DNA of 14,547 nt, taken from NCBI GenBank assembly GCA_021797525.1, contig JAJZZQ010000089.1:1-14547 (forward strand), written 5' to 3'. The stretch comes from Thermoplasmata archaeon. GTDB lineage: Archaea; Thermoplasmatota; Thermoplasmata; Thermoplasmatales; Thermoplasmataceae. Under the pieces are notes generated by a model. That model saw only the letters and a program-made list of their open reading frames with translations. It did not search any database and was not told where the DNA came from. Each line of letters opens with the position of its first letter. Position 1 is the first letter of the stretch. A program made the translations under genes and the position numbers. Below are positions 1 through 6,619 of the stretch, piece after piece.

Positions 1-32
1 AGAGAGAAAAAGAAAAAATGTATTGAGAACAA

Positions 33-40
33 TTTATATA
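33..40 (+). promoter_or_regulatory. TATA-like box for the MFS gene (leaderless)
   Basis: TTTATATA is centred about 25 nt upstream of the ATG at 62. That is the spacing expected if transcription starts at the start codon, as is common in Thermoplasmata. It favours the ATG at 62 over the in-frame TTG at 23, which lies upstream of the box. No Shine-Dalgarno sequence precedes the ATG. Promoter activity is inferred from position only. Confidence 0.55.
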
Positions 41-61
41 GTAATATGTTTTGCATCCAAT

Positions 62-1414
62 ATGGAAACAAATGTTTCGAAAGGCATGCCTTCAGATAGG
101 GAAATTGCGAAGGTAGCTACGGGAAGCATAATTGGCTCGATCATTGAGCAATATGACTTTCTTGTAACCGGAACCATTGCAGGCTTGGTATGGGGCACTT
201 TATTCTTTGGGCCTTATGGTGGAATTGTAGGAGCAATTTCAACATATGCACTGGGAATAATGGTGCGTCCAATAGGAGCAACAATTTTTGGCCAGCTTGC
301 CGACAGGATCGGAAGAAGAGACAGCATGGTCTACGCGATTATCCTTATGGGTATTTCGACTCTAATTATAGGCCTTGTACCTGTAGGAAAAGGACTTATT
401 GACTTAATAGCAGTAGCGATAATTCTGATTATGAGGGTTCTGCAGGGAATCAGCTTCGGTGCTGAATTCGGAACAGCGTCCACATGGGTAGCTGAATATG
501 CCGCCAAGAGCAAAAGAAGGGCATTCTGGAGTGGTTGGGTCGCATTCGCTGTACCTTTTGGACTTGTCCTAGCGCTTGGATTTGTCCTCATTCTGGAAAA
601 TACTCAGGGTTTGACATTTTTTGAATCCGGAGCATACACTGCAGGTTGGAGAATTCTCTTCTATGCTGGTTTTCTTGTTGCCATAGTAGGGCTGATTATA
701 CGATTGAGGCTTGACGACAGCCAGTTATTCGAAAAGCTAAGGGGATCAAAGAAAACACTGAAGTATCCAGCGTTAACTGTGTGGAAGGAACTGCCCAAAA
801 AAGTCCTGGTTACATCACTTATAAACGGTGCTTTTGGAGCAGGATTTTTCCTTGCTTTCGTATTCGGAAACACCTATATGGTAAAGATTGGCTACACAGC
901 TGTTCATGCTGATGAGGTCCTTCTTATCTCGGCCGTATTCATGTTCTTCTTCATGCTTGCAGGTTCATGGATTGCTGACCGATATGGCAGGAAACTTTCC
1001 ATTATGATCTCGCTAACATTGCTTCTGATATTTGCCATACCATTTTTCGTTTTGCTTGACACTCTGAATTTCTGGCTTGCGGTACTTGCATTTACAATAA
1101 CCTGGTCAGTTGGGTACGGCCTTGCATATGGTGCACTTCCAGCTATCTATACAGAGTTCTTCCCGACGAAATACAGAGCATCAGGAGCGAGCGCATCATA
1201 CCAGTTCTCACAGGTATATGGAGGTGGGCTTGCACCCATAATTGCAACAGTTATATATGCGGCAGTAGGAACTACAGCAGCTTACCCTTATATCGCTGCT
1301 ATAACAGTTGTGTATACTACAATGGCGGTTCTGGCAATGTTTGTACTCAAAGAAACTAAGAACGTCGACCTTGAGACATACGAGACCACTGACAAATTGA
1401 TTGAGAGCGAGTGA
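62..1414 (+). CDS. MFS transporter, metabolite:H+ symporter (MHS) type
   Basis: Predicted 450-residue inner-membrane secondary transporter of the major facilitator superfamily, with hydrophobic segments consistent with 12 membrane helices. The start of helix 1 carries EQYDF, the counterpart of the EWYDF motif of the MHS subfamily (ShiA/ProP/KgtP relatives). The loop between helices 2 and 3 has GQLADRIGRR near residues 77-86, the MFS signature GxLaDrxGRR, preceded by GIMVRPIG, typical of MHS proteins. The C-terminus ends in an ETKNVDLE-like tail, also common in the subfamily. Length matches the family (about 430-470). The ATG at 62 is chosen because a TATA-like box sits 25 nt upstream; a TTG at 23 would add 13 residues. 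Substrates of MHS proteins include organic acids, proline/betaine and aromatic acids; the sequence does not decide among them. It stands alone, with T tracts after the stop, so it is probably monocistronic. Confidence 0.9.
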   Translation: METNVSKGMPSDREIAKVATGSIIGSIIEQYDFLVTGTIAGLVWGTLFFGPYGGIVGAISTYALGIMVRPIGATIFGQLADRIGRRDSMVYAIILMGISTLIIGLVPVGKGLIDLIAVAIILIMRVLQGISFGAEFGTASTWVAEYAAKSKRRAFWSGWVAFAVPFGLVLALGFVLILENTQGLTFFESGAYTAGWRILFYAGFLVAIVGLIIRLRLDDSQLFEKLRGSKKTLKYPALTVWKELPKKVLVTSLINGAFGAGFFLAFVFGNTYMVKIGYTAVHADEVLLISAVFMFFFMLAGSWIADRYGRKLSIMISLTLLLIFAIPFFVLLDTLNFWLAVLAFTITWSVGYGLAYGALPAIYTEFFPTKYRASGASASYQFSQVYGGGLAPIIATVIYAAVGTTAAYPYIAAITVVYTTMAVLAMFVLKETKNVDLETYETTDKLIESE

Positions 1415-1426
1415 ATATTTACCACA

Positions 1427-1454
1427 TTTTTTTATTTCATTAACCCAATTTTTT
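1427..1454 (+). terminator. Oligo-T termination region after the MFS gene
   Basis: Two T runs, seven Ts at 1427-1433 and six at 1449-1454, follow the MFS stop codon within 40 nt. There is no hairpin. Archaeal RNA polymerase commonly terminates at such T-rich tracts, so this is a plausible intrinsic terminator. The second run also merges into the TATA-like element at 1452-1460. Confidence 0.5.
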
Positions 1455-1460
1455 AAATAT
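1452..1460 (+). promoter_or_regulatory. TATA-like box ahead of a short ORF
   Basis: TTTAAATAT is centred 25-26 nt upstream of an ATG at 1482. This is the same geometry seen at the MFS, medium-subunit, XdhC and MocA genes of this window. The reading frame it serves closes after 24 codons, so it may be the surviving promoter of a decayed gene, or the promoter of a very small protein or an RNA. Confidence 0.4.
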
Positions 1461-1481
1461 AAATGTGTTAAATTAGAATAC

Positions 1482-1669
1482 ATGAATTTAATAGCCATAT
1501 TTGCAGCAACATTAAAGAGTTGGAATAGTGCGATTCCCCATATAGGCATGTGCTGATGGTTGTTGCTAACTTTACATCTGTTGTTTCTTTGGGTTCAAGA
1601 AAGCGGATTTTACATGGTCTAAAGGCCCTATGTATTCTAAAACGGCTTCTGTTCTTCATTGTCTTTTAA
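1482..1669 (+). pseudogene. Possible decayed reading frame (unidentified)
   Basis: An ATG at 1482 opens 24 codons (MNLIAIFAATLKSWNSAIPH, then IGMC) and stops at 1554-1556. From 1550 a second frame stays open for 39 codons (beginning VLMVVANFTSVVSLG) to a stop at 1667-1669. Joining the two with one frameshift near 1550 gives an uninterrupted stretch of about 60 residues, basic and hydrophobic in its second half. The loose impression is of the N-terminal part of a DDE-type transposase, but no catalytic motif is visible, so the identity is a guess. The T-rich tract and TATA-like box directly upstream suggest that this was once expressed. It could equally be non-coding sequence with chance frames. 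Confidence 0.22.
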
Positions 1670-2039
1670 AGGTCAACGGAGATAGTACTTGTTAAACAAA
1701 GAGACAATATCACAGAACGAACTGGATAGAGGGAGTGCGTTCGTCCTCAAATCTGTCGAGAAGAACAGTGACTTTTGATCTTTATACAGTAAAACGGAAA
1801 CCTCTTTCATGTACTTCTAGAACCAGTAAATAAGGCCTCCTTAATGATCTGGATGATGCAAATATTATAATTCACTAAGAGGTAGATGCTGGGAACATGC
1901 AAGGATATTGAACCGGGTTCTTACAATTCTGGAGAAAGATGATCAGATAAAGGGAAATGAGCCAACGCAGGAATAAGAACAGTCAGTTTCTAAACAATTG
2001 CCTTCAAATTATTACAAATCAAACAATATATCACAATGA
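1670..2039. other. Gene-free stretch before cobS
   Basis: No frame on either strand gives a convincing protein here. Short open pieces exist, for example about 40 codons ending at a TAA near 1974 (containing RILNRVLTILEKDDQIKG), but they lack starts and family features. I looked for a tRNA because of GGTTC-like strings near 1591 and 1910; neither forms a T-arm. No cobalamin-riboswitch-like B12 box was recognised upstream of cobS. An AT-rich segment at 2006-2014, about 30 nt before the cobS ATG, is a weak candidate TATA box. Confidence 0.5.
1910..1920. repeat. 11-nt perfect inverted repeat
   Basis: GAACCGGGTTC reads the same on both strands around its central base. It is GC-richer than its AT-rich surroundings and lies 120 nt upstream of cobS. 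It could be a small operator or a chance palindrome; only one copy was noticed in the window. Confidence 0.3.
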
Positions 2040-2813
2040 ATGCATTCTCATTTTGAATTGTCTGGTCTAAGAGATGCAATTTCATTTTTTTCAATATTCC
2101 CTGTGGGGAAAGATGTGGATATTGGTAACACAATAATCTATTATTTTACAATCTCAGGCCTTGTTATAAGCGCGATACCCGCTCTCCTCTTTTATTCTTT
2201 TTCTATGGTGATGAATTCTCTGTCAGCCTCTGCTATATCCCTCTCTGCTCTCCTTTTGATTTCAGGGTTCACACACCTCGACGGTGTTCTGGACTCTGGA
2301 GATGCGCTGATGGCTCGTGGAACCATGGAGCACAGGATTCAAGTCCTTAAGGACAGATATACCGGAGCTGGGGCTATTGGAACTGTTCTTGTGGTGTATA
2401 TCACTTATTTTGCTGTCCTTTCTGGATTCTCTCCATATTATGGTCTGGCTGCTGTCATTATAGGCGAAATAACTTCAAAATTTTCATATTCCCTGTCAAT
2501 TGGTTTATTCCCCCCAATTGGTGAGGGGTTAGCCAAGAGATTCTCCGAAATATACAGGAGTGCAGTTGCCAGCCCTATATTGATCAACATCATACCGTTG
2601 GTTGCAGTTTGTTTGATTCTGGCTCCATCTGCTCTCATAGGTGTGATCGTTTCCCTTATGGTTTATTCGGTTTTATCCATTCATCTGAAGAGAATATTCG
2701 ATGGTCTAAATGGTGATCTTATGGCGCTGCTTGGTGAGGTTTCCAGGGTTATATTTCTGATCTCCTTTGCCATTATATTATCCATCCCTTTATTCAGGCT
2801 CACTATTGTCTGA
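2040..2813 (+). CDS. cobS: Adenosylcobinamide-GDP ribazoletransferase (cobalamin synthase)
   Basis: CobS catalyses the last assembly step of B12, joining adenosylcobinamide-GDP to alpha-ribazole (or its phosphate) in the membrane. The 257-residue product has the family's usual length. After a short N-terminus it shows SFFSIFPVG, equivalent to the FLTRLPVG start of bacterial CobS. It then has the metal-binding signature FTHLDGVLDSGDAL around residues 77-90, and further on IQVLKDRYTGAGAIG, the counterpart of the MKDSRIGTFG motif. Several hydrophobic segments are consistent with a polytopic membrane protein. The ATG at 2040 is used; an ATG four bases earlier is out of frame and stops after six codons. 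It runs convergently into cobT, 18 nt from that gene's stop, so it is not in the same transcript as the other cobalamin genes. Confidence 0.93.
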   Translation: MHSHFELSGLRDAISFFSIFPVGKDVDIGNTIIYYFTISGLVISAIPALLFYSFSMVMNSLSASAISLSALLLISGFTHLDGVLDSGDALMARGTMEHRIQVLKDRYTGAGAIGTVLVVYITYFAVLSGFSPYYGLAAVIIGEITSKFSYSLSIGLFPPIGEGLAKRFSEIYRSAVASPILINIIPLVAVCLILAPSALIGVIVSLMVYSVLSIHLKRIFDGLNGDLMALLGEVSRVIFLISFAIILSIPLFRLTIV

Positions 2814-2831
2814 TATACAGCAAACCGCATG

Positions 2832-3854
2832 TCATAAAAGACTCTCGTAAAGATCATCCACTTCACCATATATGCCACTTTCATCTCCAGTTATGGAGCT
2901 CGCCAGCATGAAAGCTGCCCCCATTCCCGCCCCTTCCTTAACATGCCCTTTCTCATACATTTTCAGACCTTCATGCCTGCTTCTATCCAGTTGTATTTCG
3001 GCCTTCACCAGGAATTTTTCAGGAACGAGTTTCCGGATAGTTGCTCCTGAACTCTCTATCACCCAGGATGTGGTGCAAAGATGTGGGATTCTGTGCTTCA
3101 AAGCCTGAACCAAATAAGAGCATGTGGCCATCTGCGTTCCCCCGGCCAGTATTAGATTGGAATGCTCTGTAGTTTCTGCTATTCCCAATGATATGGGCAT
3201 TGAATAGTCACCGAATTCTGATACAGCCTCTTCAGGCTTCACAAAATGGTTTTTTCTCTTGACAGCCTCTTTCCATAGGCTTCGTTTCATCTCTTCAGGG
3301 TTTATTGGAAGGCTGCTGCTTGTCATAAGATCAAACCCGAGAGCGCGAAGGACAAGGTAACTTGTTGTTGTGCCACCTGGAATGCTCTCGCCAACAACAA
3401 TATTCCTGTATTTCCCATCTAGAATTGAGCCAATATATTGACCCAATTTTACCGCAGAATCAAATTTTGGAAGGGCTGTTTCTATTGCAGGATCATTGGC
3501 TTTGCCGAGTCCTGAATATATGTATGGAACAGCAGGGACTCTTTCAAGGCCGGCATCAATTACCAGGGAACTGATTCCTGCCATATTCAGAGAAGCCCGT
3601 GTTACTATGGAAGGTGTAGGAATGCCTTCCGGAGTCATAGGAGGGTCTCTCATGCTGAGGCATTTTCCTGTCATTATGATCTCTGAATCAACAACAGGAG
3701 TCATGGCCATGAGTTCTGGTGAAGCTCCTGCTGCAGATATCCCGGGGCGATTGGCCACTGATGTTGTTCCTGCCAGAAGGACGAAAATGAATTCATCTGA
3801 GGAAGAATTTTTCAGGTTACTCTCAAAATCAGAATCATAAAAATAGACCGGCAT
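2832..3854 (-). CDS. cobT: Nicotinate-nucleotide phosphoribosyltransferase, archaeal CobT type
   Basis: A 340-residue protein of the archaeal NaMN-dependent phosphoribosyltransferase branch. CobT moves phosphoribose from nicotinate mononucleotide to a lower-ligand base, giving the alpha-ribazole phosphate that CobS uses. Recognisable blocks are FVLLAGTTSVANRPGISAAG (residues 24-43), TPEGIPTPSIVTRA (74-87), GESIPGGTTTSYL (155-167), ILAGGTQMA (235-243) and EKGHVKEGAGMGAA near 301-314, where the Glu probably matches the catalytic Glu of bacterial CobT. The base used cannot be told from sequence. Its start overlaps the end of cbiB by 20 nt, so it is probably translationally coupled as the last gene of the cbiZ-cobD-cbiB-cobT run. 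There is no clear T-tract terminator after it; the transcript probably runs into cobS antisense. Confidence 0.92.
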   Translation of the reverse strand: MPVYFYDSDFESNLKNSSSDEFIFVLLAGTTSVANRPGISAAGASPELMAMTPVVDSEIIMTGKCLSMRDPPMTPEGIPTPSIVTRASLNMAGISSLVIDAGLERVPAVPYIYSGLGKANDPAIETALPKFDSAVKLGQYIGSILDGKYRNIVVGESIPGGTTTSYLVLRALGFDLMTSSSLPINPEEMKRSLWKEAVKRKNHFVKPEEAVSEFGDYSMPISLGIAETTEHSNLILAGGTQMATCSYLVQALKHRIPHLCTTSWVIESSGATIRKLVPEKFLVKAEIQLDRSRHEGLKMYEKGHVKEGAGMGAAFMLASSITGDESGIYGEVDDLYESLL

Positions 3855-4800
3855 TCCTAAGGATCAACTCCTGTACTAAAAATGCTATGAGAAGGCTGAA
3901 CGCCATGCCTGCCATTACTGAGACCTGGAATATTCTCAGCGCAAGCATTACGTCTGCTATTCCAGGCGCCCTTCCTTCTCTATTTAGAACATAACTTCCA
4001 TTCTTCTCCAGCCTTACACCAAGCATAAACGCCATAGTGGACATTGGCCAACCAGCGTTGAGGCTTTCTGTCAGCTCAGACTCTTTCTTTATTTTCCATA
4101 GTGGTACTCTTTTCCTGCCAAAGGGATGCGAAATGAGAAATATGAAATAGGAAAGGCGGGCAGGGATGAAGTTTATGACTGTATCTGCCCTGGCCGAAGG
4201 TTTACCAAATCTCATATATCGTTCGTTCCTGTATCCAACCATTGAGTCCAGTGTGTTTATCACCCTTGCTGCAACAGAACCCAGAACACCAAAAAAGCCA
4301 AAATAGAATAAAGGGGAGAGGAATCCATCGACATATCCTTCTGAGATTGTTTCGATCAGAGCACTGCAGATCAGAGCCTCAGGCATACCTTTCGTCTCTC
4401 TCCTGACCATCATTGACAATGCTTTCCTTGCCGATTCAAAGTCTGAGGATTTAAGATACCTGACTACCGGGATAATATGATCCCCCATTGAGCGCGATGC
4501 AAATGTCATCTTGAATATTATGGCAGATACAATTATCCATGCCACTATATTCAGCTCGGAAAGCCTCAGAATAAGGAAAGCAACAGAGATTGAGATAGTT
4601 AGGACTAAGGCAAGAAGAAATGCCCCAGAGAGAACGCTATCGGATAAAGAATGGAGGTGTCTGTCGAGGAAACTGATAATATGCCCAAGCCATGCAACCG
4701 GATGGTACCTGTTTGGCGGTTCCCCTGATAACTCATCGAAGAGCAGAGCAAGAATTGATGCTATAAGGAAATAGAGAAATTCTATGGAAATCGCCATCAT
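3835..4800 (-). CDS. cbiB: Adenosylcobinamide-phosphate synthase
   Basis: A 321-residue membrane protein that condenses adenosylcobyric acid with (R)-1-aminopropan-2-ol phosphate to make adenosylcobinamide phosphate. Family marks: FDELSGEPPNRYHPVAWLGH (residues 21-40), matching the LDxxxGEPPxxxHPVxxIG block; NTLDSMVGYRNERYMRFGKP near 182-201; ARADTVINFIPARLS just after; and NAGWPMSTMAFMLGVRLEK in the C-terminal half. Four or five hydrophobic helices fit a polytopic inner-membrane location. Length is normal (about 300-330). The first ATG overlaps the cobD stop as ATGA, a classic coupling arrangement; a second ATG follows at once, and GGGA lies a few bases upstream. It directly follows the gene that makes its second substrate. 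Confidence 0.94.
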   Translation of the reverse strand: MMAISIEFLYFLIASILALLFDELSGEPPNRYHPVAWLGHIISFLDRHLHSLSDSVLSGAFLLALVLTISISVAFLILRLSELNIVAWIIVSAIIFKMTFASRSMGDHIIPVVRYLKSSDFESARKALSMMVRRETKGMPEALICSALIETISEGYVDGFLSPLFYFGFFGVLGSVAARVINTLDSMVGYRNERYMRFGKPSARADTVINFIPARLSYFIFLISHPFGRKRVPLWKIKKESELTESLNAGWPMSTMAFMLGVRLEKNGSYVLNREGRAPGIADVMLALRIFQVSVMAGMAFSLLIAFLVQELILRNAGLFL

Positions 4801-5873
4801 TGTTCCCTTATATTTTGTCCCGGATTAATCATATATTTCTTAATGGCTGACAGCAGAACCTCATTCTTTTCCCTTCTTTTGACAGAAATCCTTATAAAAT
4901 CCTTTCCAAACTCAGGGAAATCTTCCAGCGTCCTTATGAGGATACCATTCTTCTGGAGGAAATCACTTAGTTCATTAACGTCCAGGTTACTGGGAGTCCT
5001 GAAGGTGACGTAATTTGCTTTCGGATTGCCTGAAACCTTAAACCCAAGGGAATGCATCGACTTGATAAGGAAATCCCTCTCTTCCCCTACCAAACCTGAG
5101 TATTTCGAAACAGATCTGAAATCAACATTGCTAAAGGCCTCAATTATATGGTTCCCCAACGTCCATGGTTCCATCAGGTCCCTGATCCGATTCAGTATAT
5201 CCCCTGAGTTTATCAGATATCCTGCTCTTAGAGACGGAGTGGAGAATATCTTCGTCAGGGACCGGCCAAGAATTACGAATTTGTTTTCTGACACAAGTTC
5301 TGACGAGAATCTTCTTTCCCCGTCTGGAAGGAAATCAATAAACGCTTCGTCTATGAATAGAAATGCCTTTCCCGCAATGCATGCCTCCGACAGTTCCAAG
5401 AGGCTTGATCTGTCTAGCATATCCCCAATAGGGGTGTCAGGCCTGTTTATGCAAACAAGCGAATACTTCTCTTCTCTGATCTCTGGAAGCAGATTCGCGA
5501 TATGAGACACCGGATATTGAGAAAACACCACATCATGTGTGGAGAAAGCCCTGGAATATTCTGAGAAAGCAGGCCTTATAAGTAGGGCCTTCTTATTCCT
5601 GAAAATCTCAGATATACGATAAATGAAATAAGAAAGGCCAGGCCCTGGAAGTATATACTCTGGAGGGACCCTGTTATATTTTGCCAGGTTGGCTCTGAGG
5701 GGCTCATCAGATCCAGGGTATGTTCCAAGTAGATTTTCCTTGACCTCCGGGATTGTATCTGACTCAGTGATAAAATCATTCAGGCTTGCGCTGAAATCAA
5801 GGATATCAGAAATTTTGAAACCATATTTCCGGGAAAGCTCCGATACATTTCCACCGTGCCTGGCTTTTTCCAA
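4797..5873 (-). CDS. cobD: L-threonine-O-3-phosphate decarboxylase (CobD-like aminotransferase fold)
   Basis: A 358-residue PLP enzyme of fold type I, histidinol-phosphate aminotransferase-like. In this context it should decarboxylate L-threonine phosphate to (R)-1-aminopropan-2-ol phosphate, the CbiB substrate. The N-terminus has RHGGNV, the HGG signature of CobD, then ILDFSAS and TYPGSDEPLR. IDEAFIDF (174-181) carries the PLP-ring Asp175; SLTK (205-208) holds the probable Schiff-base Lys208; SLRAGY (214-219) holds a phosphate-binding Arg. The start is TTG at 5873: the HGG motif begins only six residues in, no in-frame ATG lies nearby, and GGAG sits 10 nt upstream. The cbiZ stop is 1 nt away and the cbiB start overlaps its end. 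One oddity is NRPDTPIG (143-150), where the usual NPTG Asn is Thr. A histidinol-phosphate aminotransferase role is less likely given the neighbours. Confidence 0.87.
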   Translation of the reverse strand: MEKARHGGNVSELSRKYGFKISDILDFSASLNDFITESDTIPEVKENLLGTYPGSDEPLRANLAKYNRVPPEYILPGPGLSYFIYRISEIFRNKKALLIRPAFSEYSRAFSTHDVVFSQYPVSHIANLLPEIREEKYSLVCINRPDTPIGDMLDRSSLLELSEACIAGKAFLFIDEAFIDFLPDGERRFSSELVSENKFVILGRSLTKIFSTPSLRAGYLINSGDILNRIRDLMEPWTLGNHIIEAFSNVDFRSVSKYSGLVGEERDFLIKSMHSLGFKVSGNPKANYVTFRTPSNLDVNELSDFLQKNGILIRTLEDFPEFGKDFIRISVKRREKNEVLLSAIKKYMINPGQNIREQ

Positions 5874-5874
5874 T

Positions 5875-6570
5875 TCACGACAACTCCGTACAGTCTTTTG
5901 TAAGTGATGCTTTCACTGCATTATAAACCATAACAGATGCTATCTGCCCAATCTGAGTGAGGCGGCCGCCGTACCTGAATCTTTTCCCGCCACCTGAAAG
6001 GAATAGCGAGACTGAATCCGTGGATGTTCCCGGAGCATATTTTCCTGTCTTTCTATCCCTGATTCCGAGGTCACTAAGTGCCTGTGATTTGGCCTCTGTA
6101 ATCCCCATGAAGAGATTCATTGCCGCATCATCTTGCATCTCTGCATCGGATATCACAGCAATGTTAATTGTTCCTGGCGATTCGAAACCAGAGGAACCTA
6201 TGGAGAGTGCATTGGAGGACCCTCCAGTCACTGATATCAGTACCTGAATTTCATCCTCCTCTTTTGCAATGATTGCGTTCTCTATTTTGCAGGCAGTCAG
6301 TGTAACAGTTAATCCAGTAGGTTCTATGCTATTTTTCCGCAGGAACTCAAGGGTTTCAGATACAGGATCGCTTCTATAATCCTTAGGTACACTCCTGTTA
6401 AGATATCCATTAGAGTAGCCTGTGCCACCACCATATGCGGCTGAACTGAATTTCCTGAAAAGGGATGGAAAACTTAGCATGTAATATGATTCTCCCCTTA
6501 CAATTCTGATGTCATCTATCAACTCAATATCTTTAACATTTGAAAGATATTTAAGTTTAAACTGAATCAT
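5875..6570 (-). CDS. cbiZ: Adenosylcobinamide amidohydrolase
   Basis: CbiZ removes the aminopropanol side chain from adenosylcobinamide to leave adenosylcobyric acid, letting archaea and some bacteria reuse scavenged cobinamide. The 231-residue length is typical. Features seen: FSSAAYGGGTGYSNGYLNRSV-like N-terminal region (residues 41-61), TGGSSNALSIG (115-125; the TAGxxNA block of the family), GTSTDS (181-186) and RYGGRLTQIGQ (199-209). It is the first gene of a minus-strand run with cobD, cbiB and cobT; its stop is 1 nt from the cobD start. This order makes sense, because the CbiZ product is the CbiB substrate. Its ATG lies about 25 nt from an AT-rich element that also serves the divergent cobQ, suggesting a leaderless mRNA. 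No signal peptide is seen, so a cytoplasmic site is expected. Confidence 0.9.
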   Translation of the reverse strand: MIQFKLKYLSNVKDIELIDDIRIVRGESYYMLSFPSLFRKFSSAAYGGGTGYSNGYLNRSVPKDYRSDPVSETLEFLRKNSIEPTGLTVTLTACKIENAIIAKEEDEIQVLISVTGGSSNALSIGSSGFESPGTINIAVISDAEMQDDAAMNLFMGITEAKSQALSDLGIRDRKTGKYAPGTSTDSVSLFLSGGGKRFRYGGRLTQIGQIASVMVYNAVKASLTKDCTELS

Positions 6571-6590
6571 GCCACTTCACATAAGCAGAC

Positions 6591-6600
6591 AAAACTTAAT
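6591..6600. promoter_or_regulatory. Shared AT-rich element between cbiZ and cobQ
   Basis: The 49 nt between the two start codons contain AAAACTTAAT (read as ATTAAGTTTT on the minus strand). Its centre, about 6595, lies 25 nt from the cbiZ ATG (6570) and 25 nt from the cobQ ATG (6620), the right distance for a TATA box driving leaderless transcripts both ways. A second AT-rich string, GATTATAG at 6605-6612, could serve one direction instead. Function is inferred from spacing. Confidence 0.5.
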
Positions 6601-6619
6601 CCGGTGATTATAGCTGAAA

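Noticed and set aside
1585..1605. Possible tRNA T-arm at GGGTTCAAG, and another at GGTTC near 1915
   Set aside because: The bases around the loop do not pair into a 5-bp T stem, and no acceptor or anticodon arm is found nearby on either strand.
1415..2039. Cobalamin riboswitch upstream of cobS
   Set aside because: No B12-box-like sequence or matching stems were recognised, and these riboswitches are essentially bacterial.
3496..3840. 114-codon plus-strand frame inside cobT, and the 159-codon one at 5026-5505 inside cobD
   Set aside because: Both are antisense shadows of well-conserved genes; their products show no family features.
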